From assembly GCF_018100795.1 (NCBI RefSeq), contig NZ_JAGJDY010000004.1:62001-126000 (forward strand): a stretch of 64,000 bases of DNA, given 5' to 3'. The stretch is from Alteromonas sp. MMG017. GTDB taxonomy: Bacteria; Pseudomonadota; Gammaproteobacteria; Enterobacterales; Alteromonadaceae. Shown here piece after piece: positions 27,760 to 37,547 of this stretch. Under the pieces are notes generated by a model that saw only the letters and a list, made by a program, of their open reading frames with translations, was not told the origin of the DNA and searched no databases. The translations under genes were made by a program, and so were the position numbers. Position 1 is the first letter of the stretch, and the number at the start of each line of letters is the position of its first letter.

Positions 27760-28047
27760 ATGGCCATTACCACACAGTATGTTGTCACGCACAAAGGGGT
27801 AGAAAAATTGGTAACTACCGATAAAAAAGAAGCAGATCAGTACGATAAGATGCTCGACGCTGCCGACAACCTTGCTGAATACATTCAAGCAAAGGGCTTG
27901 GGCATTGACGATAGCCTTGTTGAAGAACTCACTATTATGTTGTCTAAAAATAAAGACAAGGTGAGCAAAATTTTTAAAGGTGCGACAGCACAAAGTGTAT
28001 TAGAAGATGAGAGTGCCGACGTAGTAAAGCTTAAAGCCAACGGATAG
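27760..28047 (+). CDS. yebG: SOS-induced YebG family protein
   Basis: Small DNA-damage-inducible protein of unknown function. It has 95 residues (E. coli 96). Conserved features are the start MAITTQYVV.H.GVEK, the block KKEADQYDKMLDAADNL, the mid LVEELTIMLSKNKDKVSKIFKG helix, and a variable acidic tail. AAGGGG precedes the ATG. The upstream LexA box suits its SOS role. It stands alone between two minus-strand genes. Confidence 0.9.
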   Translation: MAITTQYVVTHKGVEKLVTTDKKEADQYDKMLDAADNLAEYIQAKGLGIDDSLVEELTIMLSKNKDKVSKIFKGATAQSVLEDESADVVKLKANG

Positions 28048-28065
28048 GCATAGCAGAAAAGCTTG

Positions 28066-28115
28066 GCGTGCTTTTAAGTGGCACTAACGTAAGTAGAAAA
28101 AGGTTAAAAGCACGC
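28066..28115. repeat. 12-bp perfect inverted repeat after yebG
   Basis: GCGTGCTTTTAA (28066-28077) and TTAAAAGCACGC (28104-28115) are perfect inverted copies 26 bases apart, in the gap where yebG and the chemoreceptor gene converge. It could be a bidirectional terminator-like hairpin with a large loop, but no clean U-tract follows on either side. Confidence 0.7.
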
Positions 28116-28134
28116 GAAAGATAAACAGCACAGA

Positions 28135-29715
28135 TTATCCTGTGCGTTTATCCGTGTTAAAACGAGCAATTAGCCCGTTAACTTGATTTACGGTATCACG
28201 AAGATCTCGACCCACTTTGAGGGAAGCTTCTGATGACTTCTGCGTTGCTTCCGCGCTATTGGCAACATCGACGAGCTGCTGATTAATATGTTCAGCCACG
28301 GTGCTTTGTTCTTCTACAGCAGAAGACATTTCAACGGTAGCTGAGGCGATACCACTTACCGCATTATTGATTTCTTGTAGCGCGCCTCGGGTTTCTTCAA
28401 CAATGGCACTACCGTGTTCAGCAGACACCAACCCTTCCGAAGATACCTTTACAGCCCGTTCTGTTCTATCAACAAGCTCTTGAATAATGTTGTGAATTTT
28501 ATCGGTGGACACCCGAGTTTTAGATGCCAAGGTACGAACTTCATCGGCAACAACAGCAAAGCCGCGTCCTTGTTCGCCAGCGCGGGCGGCTTCTATAGCG
28601 GCATTAAGTGCTAGCAGGTTTGTTTGATCAGCAATGCTAGAAATGATGCTAGCCGCTTCGCCTATATCACTGGTGGATTGGGCAAGCTCGGTAACCGTAT
28701 CGGAAATCGACTCCACCGCGCCTTTTAATGACAGTATAGCCTGCATCGCTTCTTCAGCTTTGTCGTTACCCATTTGTACGTTAGTCGCGGCAGTTTTAGC
28801 ACTAACCGCATTGCTCTCTACTCGCTCAGCTACTTCTTGAATAGCTTGACTCATTTGAGTTACCGCTGTGGCAATTTGCTGGGTGGCAAGGTTTTGCTGA
28901 ATAATCGTTTTACTGGTTAACTCGGCTTGGCTGTGAGTTGAGACTGCAATATCTTCTAACCCCTCAGATTCATCTTTAATGCGGGTTAACGCCGTTCGAG
29001 TACGCGCGAGTTCACAGCCTAACGCTAACTTAGCCTGAGCAATATAATCAACATCGGCATAATACGTTTGTGCCACGAGTTCATTACTATAGCTAGCAGG
29101 ACTTAACGAAAGAAACTCCCGCCAGTAACTCCGGCTTTTTGCCGATTGCCACACCATCATAATCAGTAGTGCAATGAAAGTAACACCTAGAGGTACCAAA
29201 CCCGCCGTAAAGCCAATGGCTACCAACAGCAGTAAACTTACCACTATCATGGGTAACATAGGTGAGAGTGTCTGACCCAATTTTGCAGCAAAAGGAATTG
29301 GCGATTTTCCTGCCGATAACCTGGCATATATGGCGGATGCTCGTGTTATTTCTTCATCGGCGGCATGAACCCTAACTGACTCATAACCCACCGCTTGTCC
29401 GTTTTCGTGTACGGGGGTTACGAATGCTGACACCCAATAGTGGTCGCCGTTTTCTCGTCTATTTTTAACGAGTCCAGCCCAACTTTGACCCGATTCTAAC
29501 GTTCGCCACATTTCTTTAAACACACTTGATGGCATATCCGGATGACGAATAATGTTGTGGTTTTTTCCTATCAGGTCTTCTCGGTTGTACCCACTTGCCT
29601 CTACAAACTCATCATTGCAGTGTTGTATGACACCCCGTTTGTCAGTGGAAGAGATAAGGCGGTAGTGAGATGGGAATTTGTATTCGCGCTGGGTAACAGA
29701 CTGATTTTTCTTCAC
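28135..29715 (-). CDS. Aer-like PAS-domain methyl-accepting chemotaxis protein
   Basis: A 526-residue chemoreceptor. The N-terminal PAS domain (about residues 18-120) has [29 protein letters not shown] and NGDHYWV as in E. coli Aer, which senses redox through FAD. Hydrophobic segments at about 152-190 form the membrane anchor. The signalling domain has the hairpin tip [26 protein letters not shown] and VADEVRTLA. It lacks an obvious C-terminal CheB/CheR pentapeptide. FAD binding is inferred from similarity. The next gene on the same strand, a kinase, starts the chemosensory cluster. Confidence 0.92.
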   Translation of the reverse strand: MKKNQSVTQREYKFPSHYRLISSTDKRGVIQHCNDEFVEASGYNREDLIGKNHNIIRHPDMPSSVFKEMWRTLESGQSWAGLVKNRRENGDHYWVSAFVTPVHENGQAVGYESVRVHAADEEITRASAIYARLSAGKSPIPFAAKLGQTLSPMLPMIVVSLLLLVAIGFTAGLVPLGVTFIALLIMMVWQSAKSRSYWREFLSLSPASYSNELVAQTYYADVDYIAQAKLALGCELARTRTALTRIKDESEGLEDIAVSTHSQAELTSKTIIQQNLATQQIATAVTQMSQAIQEVAERVESNAVSAKTAATNVQMGNDKAEEAMQAILSLKGAVESISDTVTELAQSTSDIGEAASIISSIADQTNLLALNAAIEAARAGEQGRGFAVVADEVRTLASKTRVSTDKIHNIIQELVDRTERAVKVSSEGLVSAEHGSAIVEETRGALQEINNAVSGIASATVEMSSAVEEQSTVAEHINQQLVDVANSAEATQKSSEASLKVGRDLRDTVNQVNGLIARFNTDKRTG

Positions 29716-29864
29716 TAATAAAATCCATTGCTATAGTGGTATCAAAGTAAATAGGAGCGTCCTATTTCTTTATAGTTACCTAGAAGCGTAGAACATTATT
29801 GGCTAGGTTTATACTAAAGTAGAAAAAGAATTCGGTAACAATGAAGATTATAAGAATAAAAAAA

Positions 29865-31370
29865 TTACGCCAGTGGCAAGCGAACTGTAATAGTGGTGCC
29901 CTTATCGATTTCACTGGCCACTTCAAATTGGCCGCCATGTTCTTCAATAATAGTCAGTGAAATAGACATACCAAGACCGGTACCATCACCTGGCGGTTTA
30001 GTGGTGAAAAAGGGGGTAAACATTTTGCCAATAACTTCCTCTGACATACCTTTGCCTTCATCTTGCAACGTAATGACCGCCTCGCCTTCTACCGATTCAA
30101 CAACAAACTTAATGCATTTTCCTTCGTCTGTGGCATAGATGGCATTAGTGAGTAAGTTGACGAGTACTTGCTGTATTTGCCCAGCGTTGCCTAGTACTTC
30201 GATATCGGTTTCAGGAGGCGTGAATATGACCTTATTTTTGTACTTGTGCAGATTATTCGTGATTCGTAAGGCTGAGTTTATCGCTTCGGCAACATTAATG
30301 GCTACGCGCTTACCACCGCTAGGGTAGGAAAACCCTCTTAACGCTTTTACGATATCGATAATTCTTTCGATACCTTCTGAGGACTCTTCAAACATTTCTG
30401 AGATAGCCTCGGCGCTCTCTTTTAATGAATACGTGTTTTCAAGCGCTAAATAACGGGCTTCTATTTCTCCACCAGCATCTTCACAAAGTACCTTTATTTC
30501 AGACAAAGCACTCTGGTAATCCTTAAAGATGTCGCCAGCCACCGAGGTGTTGCTACGTACATAACCAATCGGATTATTAATTTCGTGGGCAATACCGGCC
30601 GCCAACTGACCTAACATGGCCATTTTATCTGCGGTTATTAGCTTTTCTTGCAGATAGCGTTGGTCTTTTTCCATCGAAGACAGCGCGGCTTTGTGATGCT
30701 TAATTTCGTGTTTAGAACTTCGGTAGCCTATACCAAATTGAAGATAGTGCTTATTTGCATCCAGCACATACAGCATTTCTTCATCTAGTTCGCTGTTTTT
30801 GGTCAGTAGTGCTAGCCATGCCTGCTCGCCATTGCCCAAGTTCTGCATGAAATGTAATACGTAAGCCTCTTCATGATTGTCAGGCCTTTCAACGATATTT
30901 ACACACCATTGGCTATAATCTTCGGTGACAGACAGTGGCAGCTCATCTAACATAACCTTGGCAAAATCGTTGGCTTCAACCCAACCATTCTCTACTTGCC
31001 AAATTTTGTTGTCATCTCCTTGAACCACTTTTCCGGCTTTGGTAATGAAGGCTAAACCACAAAAGGCATCGCTGAACTCTACTGCTGACTCAATGGCGGA
31101 GAAAATGAAACTCGCCCCGCTATCGGAAGTTTTAAGGTGGGAAGCAGAGCGATTTAGAAAGATTAATTCTCGCTCTCTTTTTTTCGATTCATGTAATGCT
31201 TTACGCAAGGCTTGCGTTGCCGAATAGGCATCACTTGAGTAGCTTTCTAAAAACCACTCAGCATTTGCCCGCGCTATTTTTTGGCGCTTAAGTTGTCGCT
31301 CAAGTAACTTCACTTGAGCTTTTAAGTCAGCAACCTCGTTGGGGCTAGGGGGTATTGAAGCATCGCTCAA
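29865..31370 (-). CDS. Soluble NtrB-type sensor histidine kinase with coiled-coil N-terminus
   Basis: A 501-residue kinase without membrane segments. An N-terminal coiled coil (about 10-70, DLKAQVKLLERQLKRQKIA) precedes a GAF-like region (about 80-220). The HisKA segment has GQLAAGIAHEINNPIGYVRSN with the phospho-His (near 268), and the HATPase domain has LVNLLTNAIYA, LQDEGKGM, the KPPGDGTGLGMSIS lid and G2, and EHGGQFEV. This H-box (AHEINNP) is that of NtrB- and DctB-like kinases. No response regulator gene is adjacent; neighbours are chemoreceptors. The signal is unknown. Confidence 0.9.
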   Translation of the reverse strand: MSDASIPPSPNEVADLKAQVKLLERQLKRQKIARANAEWFLESYSSDAYSATQALRKALHESKKRERELIFLNRSASHLKTSDSGASFIFSAIESAVEFSDAFCGLAFITKAGKVVQGDDNKIWQVENGWVEANDFAKVMLDELPLSVTEDYSQWCVNIVERPDNHEEAYVLHFMQNLGNGEQAWLALLTKNSELDEEMLYVLDANKHYLQFGIGYRSSKHEIKHHKAALSSMEKDQRYLQEKLITADKMAMLGQLAAGIAHEINNPIGYVRSNTSVAGDIFKDYQSALSEIKVLCEDAGGEIEARYLALENTYSLKESAEAISEMFEESSEGIERIIDIVKALRGFSYPSGGKRVAINVAEAINSALRITNNLHKYKNKVIFTPPETDIEVLGNAGQIQQVLVNLLTNAIYATDEGKCIKFVVESVEGEAVITLQDEGKGMSEEVIGKMFTPFFTTKPPGDGTGLGMSISLTIIEEHGGQFEVASEIDKGTTITVRLPLA

Positions 31371-31428
31371 TATATAAGCCTTTTAGTCTATACCTCTTCA
31401 AACGCATTTAGGTATATGAGAAAACAGG

Positions 31429-32511
31429 TTAGCTCGCTATCTTGTCCAATAGCAGCATCACTTTCTCACTAGAGCGTTCCATTTCAATCACCTTAGCTTC
31501 TAGTGTTGAAGTATCACCCTCTGCTTTTGCATTAATAGCAGCCACACCGGCACGATGAACCGCTGCATGAGGTGTTTCTAATTCTCTGAATGATGACGAC
31601 TTGCCAATAGCGGTACCCTGATTTTCGCTATACCACTTTCCTAAACGGCAACTCGCGTGGTCAGCAAAATCACTTGATTTTTTATCGCTATAACCAAATA
31701 AAACCGCATACACATCTGACTTCCACACTACGTGATCTAGCTTAACCGTTTGTATAAAGGTGATTAACGAACCCTCATTAATGGTCGTTTTCATGCTATC
31801 GCAATGAGAAACCATGGTTTCATAACTACTATTAAGGGTACTAATGCCCTCTTCTAGTTCTTCGTTATTGCCTCTTAATTCGTTAACACCTGAAACTGCT
31901 TTCGCCGTAGATTGAATAATATCGTTTACTAGTTCAGAGACTTCTGTCGCTGATTTATTTGTTTCAGTAGCTAGTGCGCGCACCTCATCGGCGACCACAC
32001 TGAATCCTCGACCAGCATCACCCGCACGGGCGGCTTCAATAGCCGCATTTAACGCCAGTAGATTGGTTTGATCCGATATACTGGTAATGGTAGATACAAA
32101 CTTGTTGATGTTATCGGCTGTGCTTGATAGTCCAGAAATGCGCTCGCTCATGCTCACCATTTGGGTATTCAAGCCACTCATGTCTTTAACAATTTTGGTC
32201 AATACGTGGGAGGACTGCTCAAACAATTCATTAATGTCTGATATTGATTGGTTTTCGGCGTGTATTTTTTGATAAGACCCTAATACGGTTTCTCGTATAC
32301 CTTCCACTTGGTTCAAAGAGTTAACTAAACACCGTGTTACCACATCGTCTTTACTTTGCTTTGAGGCATCGCTTAACTCGGTAACTTGTCGATGAAGTTC
32401 TACATTTTCAGACTCTAAGGCTGATATTTTATCTAGGGCAACTTGATAGCGATTTTCAAGTTGCGTGGCCTGAGACTCTTTTTCTAAGTATTTGCTTCGA
32501 GAAACGAACAT
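31429..32511 (-). CDS. Soluble methyl-accepting chemotaxis protein with C-terminal CZB zinc domain
   Basis: A 360-residue cytoplasmic chemoreceptor. A coiled coil (about 10-60) leads into the signalling hairpin with [21 protein letters not shown] and [16 protein letters not shown]. The C-terminal chemoreceptor zinc-binding (CZB) domain shows the H-C-H-H pattern: [35 protein letters not shown] receptors such as TlpD of Helicobacter sense oxidants or hypochlorite through the zinc-bound cysteine. There is no membrane segment. It is 58 bases upstream of the coiled-coil kinase gene on the same strand. Confidence 0.92.
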   Translation of the reverse strand: MFVSRSKYLEKESQATQLENRYQVALDKISALESENVELHRQVTELSDASKQSKDDVVTRCLVNSLNQVEGIRETVLGSYQKIHAENQSISDINELFEQSSHVLTKIVKDMSGLNTQMVSMSERISGLSSTADNINKFVSTITSISDQTNLLALNAAIEAARAGDAGRGFSVVADEVRALATETNKSATEVSELVNDIIQSTAKAVSGVNELRGNNEELEEGISTLNSSYETMVSHCDSMKTTINEGSLITFIQTVKLDHVVWKSDVYAVLFGYSDKKSSDFADHASCRLGKWYSENQGTAIGKSSSFRELETPHAAVHRAGVAAINAKAEGDTSTLEAKVIEMERSSEKVMLLLDKIAS

Positions 32512-32590
32512 AGGGTGACCAAATTTTTATATGTGTAAAATTTAGCATAACAGAAAAAAGCGTAACTTCACCATTCGTCGTTGGTTGAAT

Positions 32591-33592
32591 CTACTCGAAT
32601 TTTCTGGTGGTTCCTCTAATAATCAATTTGGGCGACAAAATATGTTCCATTGTCAGTTTTCCATCGCCATAAGCCTGATTTAAGATCCAGCGAGATGCCA
32701 TAGCACCAATTTCGCGCACTGGGTAATTTACGGTAGTCAACTTAGGCGTTAGGTAACTAGCAAAGTCAACGTTATCAAATCCGATGACGGAGATATCTTC
32801 CGGTACGCGCTTACCATGCTTTCTGAGTGAGTTAATGGCACCTGATGCCATTTCATCATTTGCACAGGCGATAGCACTAAAACTTACGTGACGACTAAAT
32901 AGTTCATCCACACATTTTTCACCAGAGAAGGCTTGGAAATTACCTTCAGCCACGGAGTCTTCATCGAAATTAAAATTGGCTTCTTCCAATGCTTTTTTGT
33001 GCCCAAGTAAACGATTAAAACCATCCGCTTTAAACAATGCGCCTGCGGCGTATGCAATGTGGGTATGGCCCAAATCGATAAGATGCTTAGTGGCTAGATA
33101 TGCGCCAAGCACATTGTCTAGACTAATACACTTTTCACCAATAGCTTCTATGTAGCGGTTAACCACAACTATAGGAACATCTTGGCTAGCAAGGTCTATA
33201 AGGTACTCATCGCTGACCGCTTCAACATGCAGAATAAGCGCATCGCAGCGGCGGCTCAGCAAGGCTTCTATTTCTTTTTTCTCTAAGGCTTCATCACTGT
33301 GCCCAGTCACCACAAACATATGTTTGTTGGCTTGCCTTAGCACTTTTTCAGAACCGGCCATCATGGCGCCAAAGAATGAGCCGTGTAATTCAGGAACCAC
33401 ATACCCAACGGTATGGGTTTTATTTGAGGCAAGGGAAGCCGCAATTACATTGTGTCGATAGCCAAGCTTCTCCATGGCATCAAGCACTTGTTGGCGCGTT
33501 TTCTCTTTAACGGTATCTGTGTTGTTGATCACCCGAGATACGGTAGCTGACGACACGCCGGCTAATTTACTTACTTGCTTAATCGTTACCAT
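32591..33592 (-). CDS. LacI-family transcriptional regulator of the beta-glucoside genes
   Basis: A 333-residue sugar-responsive repressor. The helix-turn-helix is typical (TIKQVSKLAGVSSATVSRVINN, with the hinge around KLGYRHNVIAASLA); a periplasmic-binding-protein-like ligand domain follows (about 60-330). It is the third gene of the leftward GH1-symporter-lacI operon, 54 bases after the symporter. CcpA-like operators (TGTAAGCGCTTNCA) lie before the GH1 gene and the FucP-type/GH3 operon, so those are its likely targets, which is inference. The inducer is probably a beta-glucoside such as cellobiose or laminaribiose. Confidence 0.92.
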   Translation of the reverse strand: MVTIKQVSKLAGVSSATVSRVINNTDTVKEKTRQQVLDAMEKLGYRHNVIAASLASNKTHTVGYVVPELHGSFFGAMMAGSEKVLRQANKHMFVVTGHSDEALEKKEIEALLSRRCDALILHVEAVSDEYLIDLASQDVPIVVVNRYIEAIGEKCISLDNVLGAYLATKHLIDLGHTHIAYAAGALFKADGFNRLLGHKKALEEANFNFDEDSVAEGNFQAFSGEKCVDELFSRHVSFSAIACANDEMASGAINSLRKHGKRVPEDISVIGFDNVDFASYLTPKLTTVNYPVREIGAMASRWILNQAYGDGKLTMEHILSPKLIIRGTTRKFE

Positions 33593-33646
33593 AGAACATT
33601 AACAGTGCACACGAGCGCTGTGTATCCTTGCTTTGCGAAGTTACTA

Positions 33647-35002
33647 TTACGATGCGCGATGCGCGTCGTCTGTGGTCAATCCAAGACGCTGCTGAATTGC
33701 CATCATTTTTTGGTTATCTAATGTATACCAGCGCATAATAATCGCAACACCTATCGATGCAATTGCCGGCCCGATACAAAATAACGCCACAATTCCTTTT
33801 GCCACATCAGGTGAAAATGCGTCTGGTTGATAGTTGACTGATGCCAGTAACCACCCCGCTAGTGCGCCGCCCAAAGCCAGCCCAACCTTAATAAAAAAGA
33901 CCACGGTTGAGTAAGTTAACCCTGTCATACGAAGCCCCGTTTTATCTTCGCCATAATCCACCACGTCAGCAATTTTTGCCCACAGTAGCGGCGTAGCCAT
34001 TTGCAGTATAAGACCCCAAAGGAAATGCAGTGAAATGGCCGCAAACCACGCCTGATAAGATACAAAATAATTCATAATACACACTGCTGCACTGGCTAAC
34101 TGAAGCCAAGTGTAGACTTTAATTTTGCAAAATCGTTTCGCAACAGGGTTCGCCAACGCACAGCCTATAATGCTTCCTACCATACCCGCGGTAACAAACA
34201 ATGTGGCCGATTCAGGCCGCTGCAACACGTACTTCACATAGTAAAGCGCTAGCGTGTTTCGCATCACCATACCGGTAAGTAACACAATCGCAACCATACA
34301 AAGCACTCGGCATTGATCATTTTTCCAAATGGCCGCTAGCTGAGTTTTATAGGGCGCAGGCGTTTCATTGGCAGGTTTTACCCGCTCTTTAGTACCGGCG
34401 AAGCAAAGTAGAAAAAGTACCATCCCCACTATGCTCATCACTATCATGGCGCGCTGATACCCAAGCGCTTCGTTGCCGTTCCCTAAGTAATCAACCAATG
34501 GCAACATAAATGATGTCACCAACAGCCCACCACCCATGGCAAATACAAAGCGATAAGATTGAATAGATACGCGTTCTGAGGCATCGGCACTTAACACGCC
34601 GCCCAATGCAGAATAAGGAATGTTAATGGCCGTATACATTATCATTAGCAGTGCGTAGGTGATAAATGCGTAGTACAACTTACCTTCTTCAGTAAGCCAT
34701 TCAGGCGAGGTAAACGCCAGCACGCTACATAGCGCAAAAGGCAAAGCCAACCATAATAGATAGGGCCGGTATGCCCCCCACCGCGTTCTTGTTCTATCGG
34801 CTAGAGAGCCCATTAAAGGGTCGGTAACGGCATCAAATACGCGAACGAGTAAGAACATGCTCCCTACTGCTGCAGCCGGTATGCCGACAACGTCGGTATA
34901 ATAAAATGTCAAAAACAGCATGACGGTTTGAAAAATGAAATTACTTGCCGTATCGCCTAACCCGTAGGCAATTTTTTCCTTTGCACTTACCATTGGCTTC
35001 AC
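33647..35002 (-). CDS. GPH-family sugar:cation symporter
   Basis: A 451-residue MFS-type glycoside-pentoside-hexuronide:cation symporter (MelB/XynB/YicJ group) with about twelve membrane segments. The N-terminal EKIAYGLGDTASNFIFQTVMLFLTFYYTDV and the cytoplasmic DRTRTRWGAYRPYLL loop are diagnostic, as is the LWAKIADVVDYGE motif. It lies between the GH1 gene (43 bases upstream) and the LacI regulator gene, so it probably imports the disaccharide that the cytoplasmic GH1 enzyme cleaves. Confidence 0.93.
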   Translation of the reverse strand: MKPMVSAKEKIAYGLGDTASNFIFQTVMLFLTFYYTDVVGIPAAAVGSMFLLVRVFDAVTDPLMGSLADRTRTRWGAYRPYLLWLALPFALCSVLAFTSPEWLTEEGKLYYAFITYALLMIMYTAINIPYSALGGVLSADASERVSIQSYRFVFAMGGGLLVTSFMLPLVDYLGNGNEALGYQRAMIVMSIVGMVLFLLCFAGTKERVKPANETPAPYKTQLAAIWKNDQCRVLCMVAIVLLTGMVMRNTLALYYVKYVLQRPESATLFVTAGMVGSIIGCALANPVAKRFCKIKVYTWLQLASAAVCIMNYFVSYQAWFAAISLHFLWGLILQMATPLLWAKIADVVDYGEDKTGLRMTGLTYSTVVFFIKVGLALGGALAGWLLASVNYQPDAFSPDVAKGIVALFCIGPAIASIGVAIIMRWYTLDNQKMMAIQQRLGLTTDDAHRAS

Positions 35003-35045
35003 CGTTATCTTTATTATTTTATGCTTTTAATCAATTGCGCATCTA

Positions 35046-36401
35046 TCAGGCTGCGTTTAACGTTTTTCGCCTTTCTTCTAGCAGAAGTTGTAGTCTTATG
35101 GCACTGGCTTTTAACGTTCGTTTTTGGGTGTTGTAATCAACGTAAATAATACCGAAGCGTTTCTCATAACCCAGCGCCCATTCAAAATTGTCTAACAAGC
35201 TCCAAACAAAATAGCCTGTTATATTAACCCCTGCTTCAATCGCATCGGCCACCGCCTGCAAATGGGTGGTTAGATACCGAATACGCTGTTCATCGTTTAC
35301 AGTACCATCCTTCGTTAACGTATCATCACTGGCCAAACCATTTTCAGTGATAATAAGCGGTGGCAGTTGGTAATCATTATGCAACTGTAGTAGCAAATCA
35401 GTTAACCCTTGGGGGTAAACTTCCCAGCCCATTGCGGTAGTTTCACTTCCCTCTGGGGCTGGCAACTGACAAGGATCTTCTGTGCCATCATCTGTGACTT
35501 TAGCGCGAGTGTAATAATTCACACCTAAGTAATCTATTTTCTCAGCAATAATATCCATATCGCCATCGTAAATATCTGGTCGGTGAGCGGCTGGAATCTC
35601 ATCGATAAGGGCAGGATAGCAACCATGCATTAACGGTTTAATATACCAGTCGTTGTGATGATCATGCGCTAATTGTGTGGCGCGAATGTCTTTTTCATCA
35701 TCGGAATTAGGGTAAAACGGGGTAAAGTTAAGTACCACCCCAGCCTCGATATTTGGTGCATTTTTACGGAGTACACGCATACCTAAACCATGGGCCAGCA
35801 ATAAATGGTGTATGGCTTTTTTACCAAATTCCTTACCCACTTTCCCTGGCGCATGAATGCCTATTTCATAACCTAAATAAGCACTACAAAAAGGTTCGTT
35901 TAGCGTCGCGTAAGAGAAAACCTTATCACCGAAAGCTTTACTCACTACATCTACATACTCAGCAAACGCATAGGCTGTTTCTCTATTTAGCCACCCTCCA
36001 TCATCTTCTAGATACTGAGGTAAATCCCAGTGATACAAAGTGACATAAGGCTTTATGTTGTTTTGCTTTAGTTTGGCTAGCAAGGCAAGGTAGAAATCGA
36101 GCCCTTGCTGATTAATCGAACCATCTTTTTTAATAATTCGTGGCCAGCTAATGGAAAATCGATAAGCGTCTACATTTAACGAATCGATAATACTTAGGTC
36201 TTCTTCCAAACGGTTCACATGGTCGCACGCCACCAGCCCATGACTGCCATCAGCAATCTTTCCCGGTGTATTGCAAAACGTATCCCAAATACTTGGCTCC
36301 CTGTTTTTTGCATCCCCCTCAATTTGAAATGACGATGTCGCAACCCCCATAGTGAAATTTGATTGCATAAAGGGAGAGCCAGCTTGGGCTAAAATTTCCA
36401 T
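35046..36401 (-). CDS. Cytoplasmic GH1 beta-glucosidase
   Basis: Retaining family 1 glycoside hydrolase that cleaves cellobiose, laminaribiose and related beta-glucosides. The conserved N-terminal FTMGVATSSFQIEGDAK, the acid/base motif TLNEPFC, the nucleophile motif ITENGLASDD and the C-terminal GYFVWSLLDNFEWALGY with WEWALGYEKRFG-type glucose contacts are present. A longer frame begins at 36506, but its first 35 residues are unlike any GH1; starting at 36401 gives 451 residues, the family norm. No signal peptide is seen. First gene of the operon with GPH symporter and LacI regulator. Confidence 0.92.
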   Translation of the reverse strand: MEILAQAGSPFMQSNFTMGVATSSFQIEGDAKNREPSIWDTFCNTPGKIADGSHGLVACDHVNRLEEDLSIIDSLNVDAYRFSISWPRIIKKDGSINQQGLDFYLALLAKLKQNNIKPYVTLYHWDLPQYLEDDGGWLNRETAYAFAEYVDVVSKAFGDKVFSYATLNEPFCSAYLGYEIGIHAPGKVGKEFGKKAIHHLLLAHGLGMRVLRKNAPNIEAGVVLNFTPFYPNSDDEKDIRATQLAHDHHNDWYIKPLMHGCYPALIDEIPAAHRPDIYDGDMDIIAEKIDYLGVNYYTRAKVTDDGTEDPCQLPAPEGSETTAMGWEVYPQGLTDLLLQLHNDYQLPPLIITENGLASDDTLTKDGTVNDEQRIRYLTTHLQAVADAIEAGVNITGYFVWSLLDNFEWALGYEKRFGIIYVDYNTQKRTLKASAIRLQLLLEERRKTLNAA

Positions 36402-36621
36402 GTGTACAAAACCTTGTTCGAATGTATGTATCAGCACCTGTAGATAACAGGCGATTAAAAAGTAAATACCACAGGCACTAACAATATTTAGATTGTGTGA
36501 AGCCAATGTTTACTAGCACTTTATATAAGGTGCGCTACCGGCAACTTACGGACAGAGCCAAATATATGAGGCAGCTCTATTAAGCATCCATATTAGGCAT
36601 CTCTATTAGGCAAAGTGTAGC

Positions 36622-36641
36622 ATTATATGTAAGCGCTTTCA
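36622..36641 (-). promoter_or_regulatory. LacI-type operator abutting the GH1 operon -10 box
   Basis: The palindrome TGTAAGCGCTTTCA (36628-36641) touches a perfect minus-strand TATAAT (36622-36627); TTGCTA lies 19 bases further up as a possible -35. Binding here would block the polymerase. It implies a 5' leader of about 210 bases to the GH1 start at 36401. Matching sites occur at 44124 and 44147. Confidence 0.75.
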
Positions 36642-36702
36642 TACAATAGCAAACATAGTACAAGCATTGCCAAGAAACTTTTTACATTTTATTCACAGAA
36701 GA

Positions 36703-36730
36703 CAACCCAGTAACGTATTTCACTGGGTTG
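36703..36730. other. Hairpin downstream of hugZ
   Basis: CAACCCAGT and ACTGGGTTG form a perfect 9-bp stem around a 10-base loop, about 68 bases past the hugZ stop and before the GH1 promoter. No U-tract follows on either strand, so it may protect or process the haem-operon 3' end. Confidence 0.5.
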
Positions 36731-36797
36731 ATATAAAGGTAGGGTGTCTAGCACACGCCACTATCACGGAGAACGAGACTCCAATAGCTTGAGCCTC

Positions 36798-37526
36798 TTA
36801 GCTCGCTTTAGATATGTTCAATGCCGTGCGTGCATCGTTAGTCAGTTTGACGAGTGCCTTTCGAACATCTGTCGAGGTTGCACAAAGGGTTTCAAATGGA
36901 ATGAACCAGGTCGCTTCCTCGCTGCCACAATGCATGCCTTCGGGAAATGCGCTGTGCATAACAGGGTGCTCAATGTTCACGCCGATTTTATGCTGTAAAA
37001 TTAACTGCATGGCATCTTGATGGTCTTCATTCATGTGAGTGATCATACCTTCTGGTGAAGTGTGCCACTCTTGCTCTTCAACCTGCCAGTACGCTTTGTC
37101 TATCCAATGGATTTTTCCAAATCCGCCAATAAAGCGCACACGCTCCGCGCGAATAACATAAAAGTTAAAGTCATGGGTTTTTTCATACCCTTTGGCTTGT
37201 GGGAACAGCCGCAAATATTGCGCTTTCACATCCTCTTTGTTAGCCAGTTCTGCATTGCCCATAATAGTCACTCGACCATTTGCTTGAGAATCATCTTCAG
37301 CAGCATCGAATATGGTTAAACTGACTTTATCGTTCGCTTTAATATTGCGAGTGTGCAAGGCAATATCACTAATGTAGATAATGGCATCACCGGCGGGGGT
37401 AAGGTAATAAGGAACAACCGAGCCAAAGGGATACCCAGGCATTGACGTGGAATGGGTTCCTAGCACACCGCTATGGTGAGTTCGGCTTAATTGTTTTGCT
37501 GAAAATGCAATATCTTGCATGCTCAT
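36798..37526 (-). CDS. hugZ: HugZ/HutZ-type haem utilisation protein
   Basis: Cytoplasmic protein with a split-barrel FMN-binding fold (pyridoxamine 5'-phosphate oxidase-like) that binds and in some species degrades haem. The N-terminal domain (about 10-150) has SGVLGTHSTSMPGYPFGSVVPY; the C-terminal domain (about 155-240, DUF2470-like) has the HMNEDHQDAM motif typical of this group. It has 242 residues. It lies 21 bases after hmuV and is the last gene of the haem operon, so it is the likely step that uses or frees iron from imported haem. Confidence 0.88.
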   Translation of the reverse strand: MSMQDIAFSAKQLSRTHHSGVLGTHSTSMPGYPFGSVVPYYLTPAGDAIIYISDIALHTRNIKANDKVSLTIFDAAEDDSQANGRVTIMGNAELANKEDVKAQYLRLFPQAKGYEKTHDFNFYVIRAERVRFIGGFGKIHWIDKAYWQVEEQEWHTSPEGMITHMNEDHQDAMQLILQHKIGVNIEHPVMHSAFPEGMHCGSEEATWFIPFETLCATSTDVRKALVKLTNDARTALNISKAS

Positions 37527-37547
37527 AAGAAACTCCGTCTATTTAAA

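Noticed and set aside
36402..36506. N-terminal extension of the GH1 enzyme as a signal peptide
   Set aside because: It lacks a charged start and cleavage site, and GH1 enzymes of this type are cytoplasmic; more likely the leader.
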